Numbered from the stretch's first letter, positions 46,179 to 57,595 are shown. The stretch is DNA of 64,000 bases from Sphingomonas sp. NFR04 (GCF_900114095.1 NZ_FORV01000003.1:124001-188000); one strand, 5' to 3'. The notes: generated from the letters alone by a model not told the origin. Program-made: numbers and translations.

Positions 46179-47459
46179 ATGCCCCGTTCGCTGCTGCTGA
46201 TCCCGATTTTGTTCGCCGCTGCCTGCTCGTCGCCCGGCTCCAATGCCCAGCAGCCGACCGGTGCGGCCGCCACGCCGACACCGCTGCCGGTGCCGAGCGG
46301 CACCCCCGCCCCGCTGCCCGCCGGCGTGCCGTTCAGCGCGATCCGCGTCGCCGATTTCGATTCGCCCTTCGCGCTCGCCTTCCTGTCCGACGGCGCCGCG
46401 CTGGTGACCGAGAAGGCGGGGCAGCTGCAATATTGGGAGGTCAACCAGAAGGCGCAGGCGGTAACCGGCGTGCCCAAGGTCGCAGCCGGTGGCCAGGGCG
46501 GCCTGCTAGATGTCGCGCCGGCGCCGGACTTCGCCAGCAGCAACACGATCTACTTCACCTATTCAGAGCCGCGCGCCAACGGCAGCGCATTGGCCCTCGC
46601 CCGCGCCAAGCTGACCCGCGGCAAGGCGATGGCGCCGCGACTCGACAATGTCGAGGTGCTGTTCCGCTCGGGCGCGGACGGCGATGGCGGCCAGTTCGGC
46701 GCGGTGATCGCCTTCGCGCCCGACGGGAAGTCGCTGTTCCTCTCCTCGGGCGAGCGCCAGCGCTTCACCCCCGCGCAGGATCCCAACCAGGCGATCGGCA
46801 AGATCCTCCACCTGACGCTCGACGGCAAGCCGGCCTCGGACAATCCGGACGCGGGCAAGGTCGGCGCGACCAGCGTGCAGGTCATCGACCCGCCCGAGGA
46901 CACCGAAGCCGCCAAGACCGCCAAGGGCCGCCCCTTCGCCTTCGACGGGCCGAACCCGGCACCGGCGTCGATCTGGAGCAGCGGCCATCGCAACCCCTAT
47001 GGCCTGGTCTTCGACGCCTCGGGCAATCTGTGGGAGCATGAGATGGGCCCGCAGGGCGGCGACGAGCTCAACCTGATCGTCAAGGGCCGCAACTATGGCT
47101 GGCCCAACGTCTCGTTCGGCGAGAACTACAACAACAAGCCGATCCCCAAGCCCAAGGCGGGCGACGGCTATGAGATGCCCAAGCTCTATTGGGTGCCGTC
47201 GATCTCCCCCTCGGGGCTGATCTACTACACCGGCAGCGAGTTCCCGCAGTGGAAGGGCTCGCTGCTGATGGGCGCGATGTCCGGCCAGGCGCTGCTCCGC
47301 ATCGCGCTCGACGGCACCAACGCCCGCAAGGCCGACCAGTGGAACCTGGACATGCGCATCCGCGACGTAGCGCAGGGGCCGGATGGCTCGCTCTGGCTGC
47401 TGCAGGACGGCGCCAAGGGTGACGGCGGCTGGCTGATGCGGGTTACGCCGAAGAAGTGA
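46179..47459 (+). CDS. PQQ-type soluble sugar (glucose/sorbosone) dehydrogenase lipoprotein
   Basis: A 426-residue exported beta-propeller. The signal sequence ends in a lipobox (FAAAC), so it is lipid-anchored, and a Pro/Ala/Thr-rich linker follows. GGQGGLLDVAPAPDF, the calcium and active-site region DGGQFGAVIAF, SSGHRNPYGLVFD, WEHEMGPQGGDELNLI and YYTGSEFPQWKGSLLMGAM are GSDH/sorbosone dehydrogenase family motifs. The enzyme oxidises aldoses in the periplasm with pyrroloquinoline quinone. The frame is open upstream, but ATG 46179 has a GGAGAGGA ribosome binding site and begins the signal peptide. Confidence 0.93.
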   Translation: MPRSLLLIPILFAAACSSPGSNAQQPTGAAATPTPLPVPSGTPAPLPAGVPFSAIRVADFDSPFALAFLSDGAALVTEKAGQLQYWEVNQKAQAVTGVPKVAAGGQGGLLDVAPAPDFASSNTIYFTYSEPRANGSALALARAKLTRGKAMAPRLDNVEVLFRSGADGDGGQFGAVIAFAPDGKSLFLSSGERQRFTPAQDPNQAIGKILHLTLDGKPASDNPDAGKVGATSVQVIDPPEDTEAAKTAKGRPFAFDGPNPAPASIWSSGHRNPYGLVFDASGNLWEHEMGPQGGDELNLIVKGRNYGWPNVSFGENYNNKPIPKPKAGDGYEMPKLYWVPSISPSGLIYYTGSEFPQWKGSLLMGAMSGQALLRIALDGTNARKADQWNLDMRIRDVAQGPDGSLWLLQDGAKGDGGWLMRVTPKK

Positions 47460-47468
47460 GGCCGTCAA

Positions 47469-47638
47469 ATTCCTCCCCGGGCGTAGCTCAGGGAGGGGGA
47501 CCGCCGCCGTTAGGCGGTGGTGGAGGGGCCGCCGCGCAAGCGGCGGTGCCCTGCCCACCGGCCAACCGCGCCTGGCGGCGCGGCCCCTCCACCACGCTGC
47601 TGCGCAGCGCGGTCCCCCTCCCCCGTTGGGGGAGGAGT
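47469..47638. repeat. Composite palindromic repeat, family A (intergenic copy 3)
   Basis: An AATTCCTCCCCGGGCG left end, the hairpin ACCGCCGCCGTTAGGCGGTGGT, TGGAGGGGCC, a central hairpin (GCCGCGCAAGCGGC) and then GGCCCCTCCACC, the hairpin CGCTGCTGCGCAGCG, GTCCCCCTCC and CCCGTTGGGGGAGGA. It fills nearly the whole gap between the convergent sugar dehydrogenase and thioesterase genes. It is the longest intergenic copy and matches the one in dnaE2 most closely. Confidence 0.85.
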
Positions 47639-47642
47639 TGGA

Positions 47643-48020
47643 TCACCGCACGATCAGAAAGTTCATCCGCGCCGCCGCGATCGGCCGCGTCTCCTCGTCC
47701 TGCCACGCCACCGCGCTGACATTCGCCACGCGCTTGCCGAGCCGCGTCACCGTGCCCCTCGCGCGCGTCTCCTTCTCACGCCCGCCGCGCATATAGTCGA
47801 CAGTGACGTTGACCGGCTTCACCTTCGCCCCGCCTTCCGCCTCCAGCGCCTGCAGCAGTGCGCCGACCGCCGCCATCTCGAGCAATCCGCCGATCGCACC
47901 GCCGTGGAGGAAGCCCGGTCGCCCGACGACATCGCCGGAAAAGGGCAGCACCAGCACCGGCGCCTCCGCACCCGGCTCGAGGGTGAGCCCCAGCAGTTCG
48001 GCATAAGGAGGAAGCTTCAC
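47643..48020 (-). CDS. PaaI-like hotdog-fold thioesterase (distal of a pair)
   Basis: A 125-residue hotdog-fold protein with the PaaI signature PGFLHGGAIGGLLEMAAVGAL near residue 35 and VNVTVDYMRGG in the second strand block. Such enzymes hydrolyse acyl-CoA or hydroxyphenylacetyl-CoA thioesters. The start overlaps the stop of the upstream thioesterase gene by 4 bases, so the two are cotranscribed and may form a heteromer. Confidence 0.88.
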   Translation of the reverse strand: MKLPPYAELLGLTLEPGAEAPVLVLPFSGDVVGRPGFLHGGAIGGLLEMAAVGALLQALEAEGGAKVKPVNVTVDYMRGGREKETRARGTVTRLGKRVANVSAVAWQDEETRPIAAARMNFLIVR

Positions 48021-48469
48021 CAGTAGCCCTCCGCTGCCATGAAAGTCCCCGCGACATGCGCCAGCGGGTCGGCCGGATCGCCGTCATGCGCCTGGCCGCG
48101 GACGAACGCGATCGAGCGGGTCAGCCGATAGCATTCGCAGCGCCCGATCACCGTCTGGCCGGTGCGCGCAGGCCGCAGATAGTCGATCCGCAGATCGAGC
48201 GTGGCGTGCGGCAGGAACCTGCCCACCTTCAGCCACACCGCGACGCTGCTCGCCATGTCCATCAGCGCCAGGATCGGGCCCGAGGCGAGCACGCCCGTCT
48301 CCTCCTGCCCCACGAGGTCCGCGCGCCAGGGCAGTTCCAGCTCGGACCAGTCCTCGCCATGGTCGCGGTGCGCGACGCCCAGGCGGCTGCCATGGTTGGG
48401 AAAGCGGAGCGCGAAGAAGGCGCGCGGATCGAACCGGGGCGGCGCCGCGGAATCGCTGGACTGGGACAT
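48017..48469 (-). CDS. PaaI-like hotdog-fold thioesterase (proximal of a pair)
   Basis: A 150-residue hotdog-fold protein: VLASGPILALMDMASSVAVWL stands at the PaaI helix, ATLDLRIDYLRPA in the strand block, and RCECYRLTRSIAFVRGQAHD with VAHVAGTF-like (LAHVAGTFM) end. The catalytic GG of the neighbour is replaced by SG, so activity may differ. ATG 48469 is chosen because the longer open frame is antisense to a real gene. It is divergent from the enoyl-CoA hydratase gene with 78 bases between. Confidence 0.88.
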   Translation of the reverse strand: MSQSSDSAAPPRFDPRAFFALRFPNHGSRLGVAHRDHGEDWSELELPWRADLVGQEETGVLASGPILALMDMASSVAVWLKVGRFLPHATLDLRIDYLRPARTGQTVIGRCECYRLTRSIAFVRGQAHDGDPADPLAHVAGTFMAAEGYW

Positions 48470-48547
48470 ACCCGTTTTTCTAGCGTGGCCGTCTTGCCCA
48501 CGCAAATGCTTCGCCGCACATTGGCAACGAGCGAGAGAGGATGCGGA

Positions 48548-49324
48548 ATGAGCGAGCGCGTGACGTGGACCATCGAAGGCGGCGTGGCCGACGTACGGCT
48601 GAACCGGCCGGACAAGATGAACGCACTCGACCCCGCGATGATCGACGGACTCCTTTCGGCGATCGACACGCTCGGCCAGACCGCCGGCCTGCGCGCCGTG
48701 GTGCTTTCCGGCGAAGGCCGCGCCTTTTGCGCCGGGCTCGACATGACGAGCATGGCCAATGTCGGCAGCGGCGTCGACATTGCGGCGCGCACGCACGGCC
48801 TGGCAAACAGCTACCAGCAGGTCGCCTGGGGCTGGCGGACGCTGGCGGTGCCGGTGATCGCCGCAGTGCACGGCGTTGCCTTTGGCGGCGGGCTGCAGAT
48901 CGCCAGCGGTGCGGACATCCGGATCGCAGCCCCCGACACCCGGCTCTCGGTGATGGAGCTGAAATGGGGCATCGTGCCCGACATGGCCGGCTTCGTGCTC
49001 TGGCGCGGCACCGTGCGCGACGACGTGCTGCGTGAGCTCACCTATACCGCGCGCGCGTTCGACGCGGCGGAGGCGCACATGTTCGGCTTCGTGACCCGGC
49101 TGGCCGACGATCCGCATGCCGAAGCCCTGGCGCTCGCCCACGCCATCGCCGCCCGCAACCCGGACGCGATCCGCGCCGCCAAGCGCCTCGCCAACCATGA
49201 GGGCGATGCCGCCGCGATATTGATGGCCGAAAGCGTCGAGCAGGCGGCACTGCTCCGCACGCCCAACCAGATCGAGGCCGTAATGGCCAACCTGCAGAAG
49301 CGCAGCCCCCAGTTCCGCGACTGA
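48548..49324 (+). CDS. Enoyl-CoA hydratase/isomerase (crotonase) family protein
   Basis: A 258-residue crotonase-fold protein. The substrate-binding LNRPDKMNAL is at about residue 18, the first oxyanion-hole segment FCAGLDMTSM near residue 60, and VHGVAFGGGLQIA near residue 108. The second catalytic glutamate of hydratases is not obvious: the aligned segment reads VMELKWGIVPDMAG, which has an Asp nearby, so it may be an isomerase or another crotonase. GAGAGAGGA precedes the ATG. The divergent PaaI pair suggests a shared acyl-CoA pathway. Confidence 0.9.
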   Translation: MSERVTWTIEGGVADVRLNRPDKMNALDPAMIDGLLSAIDTLGQTAGLRAVVLSGEGRAFCAGLDMTSMANVGSGVDIAARTHGLANSYQQVAWGWRTLAVPVIAAVHGVAFGGGLQIASGADIRIAAPDTRLSVMELKWGIVPDMAGFVLWRGTVRDDVLRELTYTARAFDAAEAHMFGFVTRLADDPHAEALALAHAIAARNPDAIRAAKRLANHEGDAAAILMAESVEQAALLRTPNQIEAVMANLQKRSPQFRD

Positions 49325-49447
49325 CGAGCGCATACCGCAGCTTCAAAAGCTCGCGCGGCCTGATCCGCTTCGGCTGAACGGGTTGCAGCCGCGCGCGACA
49401 CCTGCGAAACGGCCGGCGGTTTCAACCCAGACGGAGGGCGTGCGCCG

Positions 49448-50518
49448 ATGTCGTTCAACAGCTTCGGTCGCGTGTTCCGCTTCACCACGTGGGGCGAGAG
49501 CCATGGTCCTGCGCTGGGCGCCGTGGTCGATGGCTGCCCGCCCGGACTGACGCTCAGCGAGAGCGACATCCAGCCCTTCCTCGATCGCCGCCGCCCCGGC
49601 CAGTCGCGCTTCACCACCCAGCGGCAGGAGCCGGACCAAGTCCGCATCCTCTCCGGCGTGTTCGAGGGGCGCACGACGGGCACGCCGATCGCGCTGCACA
49701 TCGACAATGTCGACCAGCGCTCCAAGGACTATTCGGACGTTGCCAAGGCCTATCGCCCCGGCCATGCCGACTATGCCTATGACCAGAAATACGGGTTCCG
49801 CGACTATCGCGGCGGGGGCCGTTCCTCGGCGCGCGAGACCGCGGCGCGGGTCGCGGCCGGTGCCGTCGCGCGGCTGGTGATCCCGGAGGTGACGATCACC
49901 GCCTGGGTCGAGGCGATCGGCGGCGATACGATCGACTATGCCAGGTTCAACGCGGCGGAAATCGGGAACAACCCCTTCTTCTGCCCCGATCCCGAAGCTG
50001 CACAGCGCTGGGAAGGGCTAGTCGACGCCGCCCGCAAGGACGGCTCGTCGCTCGGCGCGGTGGTCGCCTGCGAGGCGACCGGTGTGCCTGCCGGCTGGGG
50101 GGCGCCGCTCTACGCCAAGCTCGACAGCGAACTGGCGGCGGCGTGCATGTCGATCAACGCGGTGAAGGGCTTCGAGATCGGCGACGGCTTTGCCACAGCC
50201 GCCCTGCGCGGCGAGGAGAATGCCGATGCGATGCGCCCGCGCGGCGATGGCGGCGTCGATTTCCTCGCCAACCATGCCGGCGGCATCGCGGGCGGCATCG
50301 CCACCGGCCAGCCGGTGCGGATGCGCGTGGCGTTCAAGCCGACCAGCTCGATCCTGATCCCGGTCGAGACCGTCACCCGCGAGGGTGAGGCCAGCGAGAT
50401 TCGCACCAAGGGCCGCCACGACCCCTGCGTCGGCATCCGCGGCGTGCCCGTCGTCGAAGCAATGGTGGCGCTGGTACTGGCGGACCAGAAATTGCTGCAC
50501 CGGGCGCAGGTCGGCTGA
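49448..50518 (+). CDS. aroC: Chorismate synthase
   Basis: A 356-residue FMN-dependent enzyme that makes chorismate from EPSP, the last step of the shikimate pathway. [20 protein letters not shown] at the start, then [34 protein letters not shown] and [18 protein letters not shown] are diagnostic; the C-terminus has [16 protein letters not shown]. The length is normal. An in-frame start further upstream does not exist. It stands alone, followed by a promoter-bearing gap. Its product feeds prephenate synthesis and thus pheA at 20154. Confidence 0.97.
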   Translation: MSFNSFGRVFRFTTWGESHGPALGAVVDGCPPGLTLSESDIQPFLDRRRPGQSRFTTQRQEPDQVRILSGVFEGRTTGTPIALHIDNVDQRSKDYSDVAKAYRPGHADYAYDQKYGFRDYRGGGRSSARETAARVAAGAVARLVIPEVTITAWVEAIGGDTIDYARFNAAEIGNNPFFCPDPEAAQRWEGLVDAARKDGSSLGAVVACEATGVPAGWGAPLYAKLDSELAAACMSINAVKGFEIGDGFATAALRGEENADAMRPRGDGGVDFLANHAGGIAGGIATGQPVRMRVAFKPTSSILIPVETVTREGEASEIRTKGRHDPCVGIRGVPVVEAMVALVLADQKLLHRAQVG

Positions 50519-50594
50519 CCTTGCACTCGACTCGCCCCTGAGCCGTTCGCTTTTATCGATTAATCGAAATCAGTTGGTGAGACTTGTTGGGCAT

Positions 50595-50622
50595 TTGATG
50601 GTTAACCTTGTGTTGGCATAAT
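50595..50622 (+). promoter_or_regulatory. Sigma70-type promoter of the Thr/Pro-rich protein gene
   Basis: TTGATG (50595-50600) and CATAAT (50617-50622) are 16 bases apart in an A/T-rich 80-base patch, 21 bases before the start codon. An AGAAGGA ribosome binding site lies 8 bases upstream of the ATG. Confidence 0.55.
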
Positions 50623-50642
50623 CAACAGAAGGATGCCGTGTA

Positions 50643-50972
50643 ATGTATATCAAGACCATTCTCGCCGCTGCTACGCTGATCGCCGCGCCGGCCGCCTTCG
50701 CGCAGCAGACCACGCCGGGCCAGACGACGCCGGGCGGCTCCACCATGGACCAGAGCACCACGCCGGGCCAGCCGTCGACTTCGCCGACCGATCCGTCGAT
50801 GAATCCGTCGACCACGACGACGCCGGGCGGCACCACCGGCTCGGGCACGATGAACACGCCGAACTCGCCGTCGACCACGACGACGTCGCCGACGGATCCG
50901 AGTGCGACCACCACGGACTCGACCATGGGTGACCAGACCGGCGACAAGCCGAAGCGCAAGCGTCCGCGCTAA
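50643..50972 (+). CDS. Secreted Thr/Ser/Pro-rich low-complexity protein
   Basis: A 109-residue protein with a clear signal peptide (MYIKTILAAATLIAAPAAFA, residues 1-20). The mature part is mostly Thr, Ser, Pro, Gly and Asp in loose repeats such as TTPGQ, STSPTDPS and TTTTSPTDPSATTTD, and the end is strongly basic (DKPKRKRPR). It has no cysteine. It is likely disordered in the periplasm or wall space; Thr/Pro-rich repeats of this sort recall glycosylated linkers or spacer proteins. No function can be assigned. It is transcribed alone with its own promoter and terminator. Confidence 0.85.
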   Translation: MYIKTILAAATLIAAPAAFAQQTTPGQTTPGGSTMDQSTTPGQPSTSPTDPSMNPSTTTTPGGTTGSGTMNTPNSPSTTTTSPTDPSATTTDSTMGDQTGDKPKRKRPR

Positions 50973-51032
50973 CGAGCGGTAGCTCGGCGCGGGGCCTTTC
51001 CCCCTTTCAGCCCCGTGCCTCGAGTTCCGATG

Positions 51033-51064
51033 CGCCCGGCCCTCCCCCGAGGGCCGGGCGTTTT
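51033..51064 (+). terminator. Rho-independent terminator
   Basis: CGCCCGGCCC pairs with GGGCCGGGCG around an 8-base loop, followed by TTTT. It ends the Thr/Pro-rich protein gene and lies 5 bases before the purA stop on the other strand. Confidence 0.85.
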
Positions 51065-51068
51065 CGCG

Positions 51069-52427
<1,359 letters not shown>

Positions 52428-52500
52428 TCAAACGGACGCGTCGCCCGAAGCCGCGGCGCGAATGGCGAACGCGCGCCCGAAGGTCAAGCCTTTCCTGCCG

Positions 52501-55500
52501 TCAGCCGTCCAGTGCGGCGCGGATCGCGGTGGCCAGCGCGGCAATGTCGAACGGCTTGGCGAGGATCGCCTCGTCGCTGCTCGCCGCCGGCGAATCGGGC
52601 GCATAGCCGCTGGTGAGCAGCACCTTGAGCTCGGGCATCCGCGCGCGCACCCGTGTCGCCAGCTCGCGGCCGCTCATCTCGGGCATCACCACGTCGCTGA
52701 ACAGCAGCGAGACCTTCTGCCCGCGCTCGAGCAGCCGCAGCGCCTCGATTCCGTCGCGGGCGAAGACCACGCCGTAGCCGAGCTCGCGCAGCGCCTCGAC
52801 CGAATAGGTGCGCACCCGGTCCTCGTCCTCGACGACGAGGATCACCTCGCTGGGACGCCCCCGCGGCAGTTCGCGCTCGATGCTGCTCGCGCTGGGCGTC
52901 GGCACTGCCTCGGGCTGAGCCGGCAACAGCACCCGCACGCAGGTGCCGTGCCCGGGCTCGCTCTCGATCGTGACGTGCCCGCCCGACTGGCGGACGAAGC
53001 CGAACACCTGGCTGAGCCCCAGCCCGGTCCCCTTGCCGACGCCCTTGGTGGTGAAGAACGGATCGAAGGCGCGCGCTGCGACCTCGGCCGGCATGCCCAC
53101 GCCCGTATCGCGAATGCGGATTTCGACGAAGTCGCCCGCGTCGATCTCGTAACGGCCTGCTTCTTCGGCGCCGATTCCCACCTGCTCGGTCTCGATCGTC
53201 AACGTGCCGCCCTCGGGCATCGCGTCGCGGCCGTTGACCGCAAGGTTGAGCACGACATTCTCGAGCTGGTTGCGGTCCGCCACCACCGGATCGAGCCGGC
53301 GGGCGAACTGCGTCTCGATCACAACGCCTTCGCCGAGCGTGCGCACCAGCAGCTCGATCATCCCGCCGAGCATGTCGTTCACGTCGAGCGCCGTCGGCGC
53401 GAGCGGCTGGCGGCGCGAGAAGGCGAGCAGCCGCTGGGTGAGCGCCGCGGCCCGGCTCGCCCCGTCGCGCGCGGCGACGAGATAGCGATCGATATCGGTC
53501 CGTCCCTGCGCGACGCGGCGCTCCATCAGGTCGAGCGCGCCGATCACCACCGCAAGCATGTTGTTGAAGTCATGCGCGATGCCGCCGGTCAGCTGGCCCA
53601 CCGCTTCCATCTTCTGCGCCTGGCGGAGCTGCGCCTCGGCGGCCATCAGCCGCTCGGTCCGCTCGCGCACGGCCGCCTCGAGCTCCTCGCGCGAGCGGGC
53701 CAGCACTTCGCGTGCGTCGACGATATCCTGGATGTCGGTACTGGTGCCGAACCAGCGAACGATGCGGCCGGTCTCGTCGCGCAGCGGCTGCGCGCGGCCC
53801 AGCGCCCAGCGGTAGATGCCGCTATGGTGCCGCAGCCGATATTCGATGCGATACAGCTCGCCGGTCCGGACGCAATGGTCCCAGGCCGCTGCGGCGCGCC
53901 GCTGATCGCCCGGGTGCAGCACCGCGCCCCAGGCATTGCCGTCGGTGCTGCCGCGCTCGACGCCGGTATAGTCGTACCAGCGATCGTTGTAATAATCGAC
54001 AAGGCCTTCGGCATCGGCCGACCAGACCATGTGGTCGATCGAGTTGGTGATCGCGCGGAACTGCGCCTCGCTCTCCCGCAGCGCCAGCACCGCGTCGGCG
54101 CGCTCGACGGCGTCCCAGGTGGTTTCCACCACCGTTTCCACGAACGCAATTTCCTCGGGTCGCCAGACGCGGGGACCGGCGCCATTGGCGTAGAAGGTCG
54201 CCACCCATTGCCCGCCGCGCAGCAGCGGCACGCCGATCGCCGACGGCGAAAGCTTGCTGAGTTCGGTGTGGGGGAATTCCGCGCTGCTGTCGTCGAAGGT
54301 GACGGTGCGCCCCTGCCGGTACCGCTCGACCAGCGGGGCCACCGCATCCAGCCGCCATTGCCCGGTGAATTTGGGCAGGCTGCCATCGGTCCAGCACGGG
54401 CCGAGATGGATCACCTCGCCAGCCACCCGGTAGAAGCCGACCCGCGCCAGCCCCAATCGCGCGCCCAGTTCGGCGGCGGTGAGGTCCATGATCGCCTCGG
54501 GCGTTTCCAGCGCGCGCTGACGTTCGGCCAGACCGTGGAGGAAGGTTTGCGCCTCGGTGACGTCGCGCAGATCCTCGGCTGCTTCCTGCGCGGCTTCCTC
54601 GGCCAGCTTGCGATCGGTGATGTCGAAGCTGACGCCGGGGAAGCGGACCGGGCGCCCCTCGGCATCGAACGTGCACCGCCCCTGCGTGAGCAGCCAGCGT
54701 ACCTCGCCATCGGCACGCAGGACACGAAATTCCAGCTTCAGCGGTGTGCGATCGGCGATCGACTGGCGCACCTCCAAGGCGATCCGCGCCCGATCGTCCG
54801 GGTGGATCAAGTTCAGGACCGCGTCGAATGCGCCGCCCGTTGCCACGCGCTCCGGATCGATGCCGAACAGCGCGGCGAAGCGCGCGTCGCCGGTCACCCG
54901 GCCGCTTGCCGCGGTCCAGTCCCAGGTGCCGATGCCGGTCGATGCATTGAGCGCGAGCTGCAGCCGCTCCTCGCTCCGCCGCAGCGCCTCTTCGGCGGCG
55001 GCGCGCTCGGTGATGTCGCTCGCGGCGATGAAGATCCCGGTGCTCGCGCCAAGCGGGTCCTTGACCGGCTGGAAGGTGAAATCGAGGATGCGGCGCTCGG
55101 CTGCCGCGTCCGGCCGGCGCTGCAGCATCACGTCGCGGTTGATGGCGCGATAGGGCTCGCCGCTGCGATACACCTGGTCGAGCACCTCCACATAACCCTG
55201 CTCGACAACCTCGGGCAGCGCCTCCGCGACGCGTTGCCCCACCACCGCCGCGCGGCCGACCAGTTCGAGATAGGCGGGGTTTGCCAGCACGAAGCGGTGC
55301 TCGGGTCCATCGAGCAGCGCGACGGCGCCGGGCGCCTGCTGGAAATAGTCGCGCAGCCGTTCGAGTTCGGCCTGCTTGGCGCGCTCGGCGAGCACGACCC
55401 GGGTCGTCTCGTTGCCCTGGTTGAGGATGCCGAGCACCCGGCCTTCCGCATCGCGCACGGGCGTGAAGCTGTAGTTCCACCAGCTGTCGTGCTGCTCGCC

Positions 55501-55881
55501 GTCCCGCGCCATCCGCAGCAGCTGGTCGTAGACGGCGAAACCGCGGCCGGTGGCGACCACCTCGTCCATCTGCGCACCCACCACGTCCCAGATCTCCGCC
55601 CAGACCTCGCTGCCGGGCCGGCCAAGCGCCCAGGGATGCCGATCGGCGGGAATCGGCGACCAGGCATCGTTGTAGAGCAGCCGGAACTCGGGGCCCCAGT
55701 AGAGCGCTTTGGGGAAGCGCGAGGCGAGCATCATGTCGACGGTGATGCGCAGCGGCTCGCACCAGGTCTCGGGTGTGCCGAACGGGTGAGCGGCCCAGTC
55801 GAAACCGCGGATACGCTCGGCCATCTCGCCGCCATGATCCAGAAAGCGAAGCGGCGCAGCCATGTGCAATTCGTTGATCAT
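52501..55881 (-). CDS. Hybrid sensor histidine kinase with PAS/GAF array and C-terminal receiver
   Basis: A 1126-residue cytoplasmic kinase without membrane segments. Residues 1-140 form a PAS-like module ([29 protein letters not shown]), followed by three or more PAS/PAC units, a GAF domain near residues 480-590 ([13 protein letters not shown]), a last PAS, HisKA with the phospho-acceptor His770 in [10 protein letters not shown], HATPase and a C-terminal receiver (VILVVEDED...[13 protein letters not shown]). The architecture suits integration of several soluble signals. No response regulator is adjacent, so it is an orphan. Start ATG 55881; 55899 or 55863 are possible. Confidence 0.9.
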   Translation of the reverse strand: MINELHMAAPLRFLDHGGEMAERIRGFDWAAHPFGTPETWCEPLRITVDMMLASRFPKALYWGPEFRLLYNDAWSPIPADRHPWALGRPGSEVWAEIWDVVGAQMDEVVATGRGFAVYDQLLRMARDGEQHDSWWNYSFTPVRDAEGRVLGILNQGNETTRVVLAERAKQAELERLRDYFQQAPGAVALLDGPEHRFVLANPAYLELVGRAAVVGQRVAEALPEVVEQGYVEVLDQVYRSGEPYRAINRDVMLQRRPDAAAERRILDFTFQPVKDPLGASTGIFIAASDITERAAAEEALRRSEERLQLALNASTGIGTWDWTAASGRVTGDARFAALFGIDPERVATGGAFDAVLNLIHPDDRARIALEVRQSIADRTPLKLEFRVLRADGEVRWLLTQGRCTFDAEGRPVRFPGVSFDITDRKLAEEAAQEAAEDLRDVTEAQTFLHGLAERQRALETPEAIMDLTAAELGARLGLARVGFYRVAGEVIHLGPCWTDGSLPKFTGQWRLDAVAPLVERYRQGRTVTFDDSSAEFPHTELSKLSPSAIGVPLLRGGQWVATFYANGAGPRVWRPEEIAFVETVVETTWDAVERADAVLALRESEAQFRAITNSIDHMVWSADAEGLVDYYNDRWYDYTGVERGSTDGNAWGAVLHPGDQRRAAAAWDHCVRTGELYRIEYRLRHHSGIYRWALGRAQPLRDETGRIVRWFGTSTDIQDIVDAREVLARSREELEAAVRERTERLMAAEAQLRQAQKMEAVGQLTGGIAHDFNNMLAVVIGALDLMERRVAQGRTDIDRYLVAARDGASRAAALTQRLLAFSRRQPLAPTALDVNDMLGGMIELLVRTLGEGVVIETQFARRLDPVVADRNQLENVVLNLAVNGRDAMPEGGTLTIETEQVGIGAEEAGRYEIDAGDFVEIRIRDTGVGMPAEVAARAFDPFFTTKGVGKGTGLGLSQVFGFVRQSGGHVTIESEPGHGTCVRVLLPAQPEAVPTPSASSIERELPRGRPSEVILVVEDEDRVRTYSVEALRELGYGVVFARDGIEALRLLERGQKVSLLFSDVVMPEMSGRELATRVRARMPELKVLLTSGYAPDSPAASSDEAILAKPFDIAALATAIRAALDG

Positions 55882-55987
55882 GGCCCACCCCGAAGTCAAT
55901 GCGACTGGGCAAAATACGTAGCAAAGGGTTACGGTTCCGTGGCGCGCGAAGTTGCCCTATGGCGACCGCCGAAGGAGATGGTGTCAA

Positions 55988-56995
55988 ATGAAACTAGCCA
56001 GCCTCAAGCAGGGCCGCGACGGCAAGCTCGTCGTCGTCTCGAACGATCTCGCCTGGTGCGCCGATGCCAGCCACATCGCCCCGACACTGCAGGCCGCGCT
56101 CGACGATTGGGAGCGGTTGGAGGGCGATCTGCGCAACCTCGCCACCGATCTCGAGCATGAGACCATCCCGATGATGCGCTTCCACGAGCGCCAGGCATCG
56201 CCCCCCCTGCCCCGCGCCTACCAATGGGCGGACGGCTCCGCCTATGTGAACCATGTCGCGCTGGTGCGGCAGGCGCGCGGCGCCGAGCTGCCGGAGAGCT
56301 TCTGGCAGGATCCGCTGATGTACCAGGGCGGATCGGACGGCTTCCTGGGGCCGCGCGATTCGATCCCGCTGAAGGACGAGAGCTGGGGCTGCGACCTCGA
56401 GGCCGAAGTAGTGGTGGTCACCGGAGATGTCCCGCTGGGCGCGACGCGCGAAGAGGGTCTGGCAGCGGTGCGGCTGGTCGGCCTCACCAACGACGTGAGC
56501 TTGCGCAACCTGATCCCGGGCGAGCTCGCCAAGGGCTTCGGCTTCTTCCAGTCCAAGCCGGCGAGCGCCTTCTCGCCGGTGTTCGTCACCCCCGACGCGC
56601 TGGGCGACTGGTGGCAGGAGGGCAAGCTCCACCGCACGCTGATGGTCGACCTCAACGGCCAGCCGTTCGGCCGGGTGGATGCGGGCGAGGACATGACCTT
56701 CGATTTCGGCACACTGATCGCCCATGCGGCGAAGACCCGGGCGCTGGGCGCGGGCACGATCATTGGCTCGGGCACCGTCTCCAACCGCGACGCCGATGGC
56801 GGCCCGGGCAAGCCGATCGGCGAGGGCGGCAAGGGCTATTGCTGCCTCGCCGAGGTCCGCACCGTCGAGACGATCCTGCGTGGAAGCGCCGAGACGCCGT
56901 TCCTCAAGGCCGGCGACACGATCCGGATCTGGGCGGAAGACGACAAGCACCACCCGCTCTTCGGCACGATCGAGCAGACGGTGGTGGCGGGCTGA
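55988..56995 (+). CDS. Fumarylacetoacetate hydrolase (FAH) family protein
   Basis: A 335-residue hydrolase. An N-terminal domain (residues 1-75) precedes the FAH fold. The metal-binding residues are in GCDLEAEVVVVTGDVP (two glutamates) and TNDVSLRNL (aspartate), with KSPASAFSP-like KPASAFSPVFVTP following. These enzymes cleave carbon-carbon bonds or hydrolyse acylpyruvates in aromatic and tyrosine breakdown. The start ATG 55988 has GAAGGAGA upstream; in-frame codons before it are not family-like. It is divergent from the hybrid kinase, with 106 bases between. Confidence 0.92.
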   Translation: MKLASLKQGRDGKLVVVSNDLAWCADASHIAPTLQAALDDWERLEGDLRNLATDLEHETIPMMRFHERQASPPLPRAYQWADGSAYVNHVALVRQARGAELPESFWQDPLMYQGGSDGFLGPRDSIPLKDESWGCDLEAEVVVVTGDVPLGATREEGLAAVRLVGLTNDVSLRNLIPGELAKGFGFFQSKPASAFSPVFVTPDALGDWWQEGKLHRTLMVDLNGQPFGRVDAGEDMTFDFGTLIAHAAKTRALGAGTIIGSGTVSNRDADGGPGKPIGEGGKGYCCLAEVRTVETILRGSAETPFLKAGDTIRIWAEDDKHHPLFGTIEQTVVAG

Positions 56996-57014
56996 TCCGG
57001 CCGGGCGCGGCGTC

Positions 57015-57551
57015 CTAGCGGCGGCGCGCCGGCGGGGTGCATGGGGTGGCGGTCAGCCGATAGTCGGCGAACGCCTGCTCCTTGCCCGCGCCGTCGCGCG
57101 CCACGATCGTCCACTCCAGCGCCTGCGCCGTGCGCCGCCAGCGATTGACGAAGGTGTCGCTGCCGAAGCGGTAGCGCATCTCGAATCCTTCGGCCTTCGC
57201 CTCGCCTTCGCCGGGTGCCGCGAAGGCGCCGCCGAAACTGTCCGCCCAATAGCCGGTGAGCGCACCCGCCAGACGCTCCCCCTTGGCCGGCAGCCAGCCG
57301 AAGACGAGGTGCGCGGCGTAGCGATCCGCGGCGTCGGCCGTGGCCACGCTGGTCGTATCGACCGCGATCATCGCCCCCAGCGCGGTCGGTGCCGCGCGGA
57401 GCGTGAGGGTGACAGGCTTGCCCATCACGCTGCCACTGCCCTGCCAGCAGCCTTCGATCGCGTGCAGCGCCGCAGGTTGGGGCGTCACGTCTTGGGCCTG
57501 CGCAGTCGATACGAGCAGCAGGCCGGATCCGGCCATCAGGTATTTGAGCAT
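57015..57551 (-). CDS. Small exported protein of unknown function
   Basis: A 178-residue protein with a signal peptide (residues 1-19, ending AQA). The mature part begins LHAIEGCWQGSGSVMGKPVT, a small beta-barrel-like pattern (GCWxGxG) seen in DUF1579/DUF6265-type and lipocalin-like proteins, and ends in a Pro/Arg-rich tail with one more cysteine. Possible ligand binding is an inference. ATG 57551 is chosen for the signal peptide. It follows dnaE2 (45 bases downstream of its stop) on the same strand and converges on the FAH gene. Confidence 0.8.
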   Translation of the reverse strand: MLKYLMAGSGLLLVSTAQAQDVTPQPAALHAIEGCWQGSGSVMGKPVTLTLRAAPTALGAMIAVDTTSVATADAADRYAAHLVFGWLPAKGERLAGALTGYWADSFGGAFAAPGEGEAKAEGFEMRYRFGSDTFVNRWRRTAQALEWTIVARDGAGKEQAFADYRLTATPCTPPARRR

Positions 57552-57595
57552 GCGTCCCCCCGGAAGATGATGCGGCGAGATAGCGTGTCGCGGCA

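Noticed and set aside
55915..55938. A GGAACC-N15/16 pattern upstream of the hybrid kinase on the minus strand, as an EcfG promoter
   Set aside because: The downstream element reads CGTATTT rather than CGTT, so the match is incomplete.
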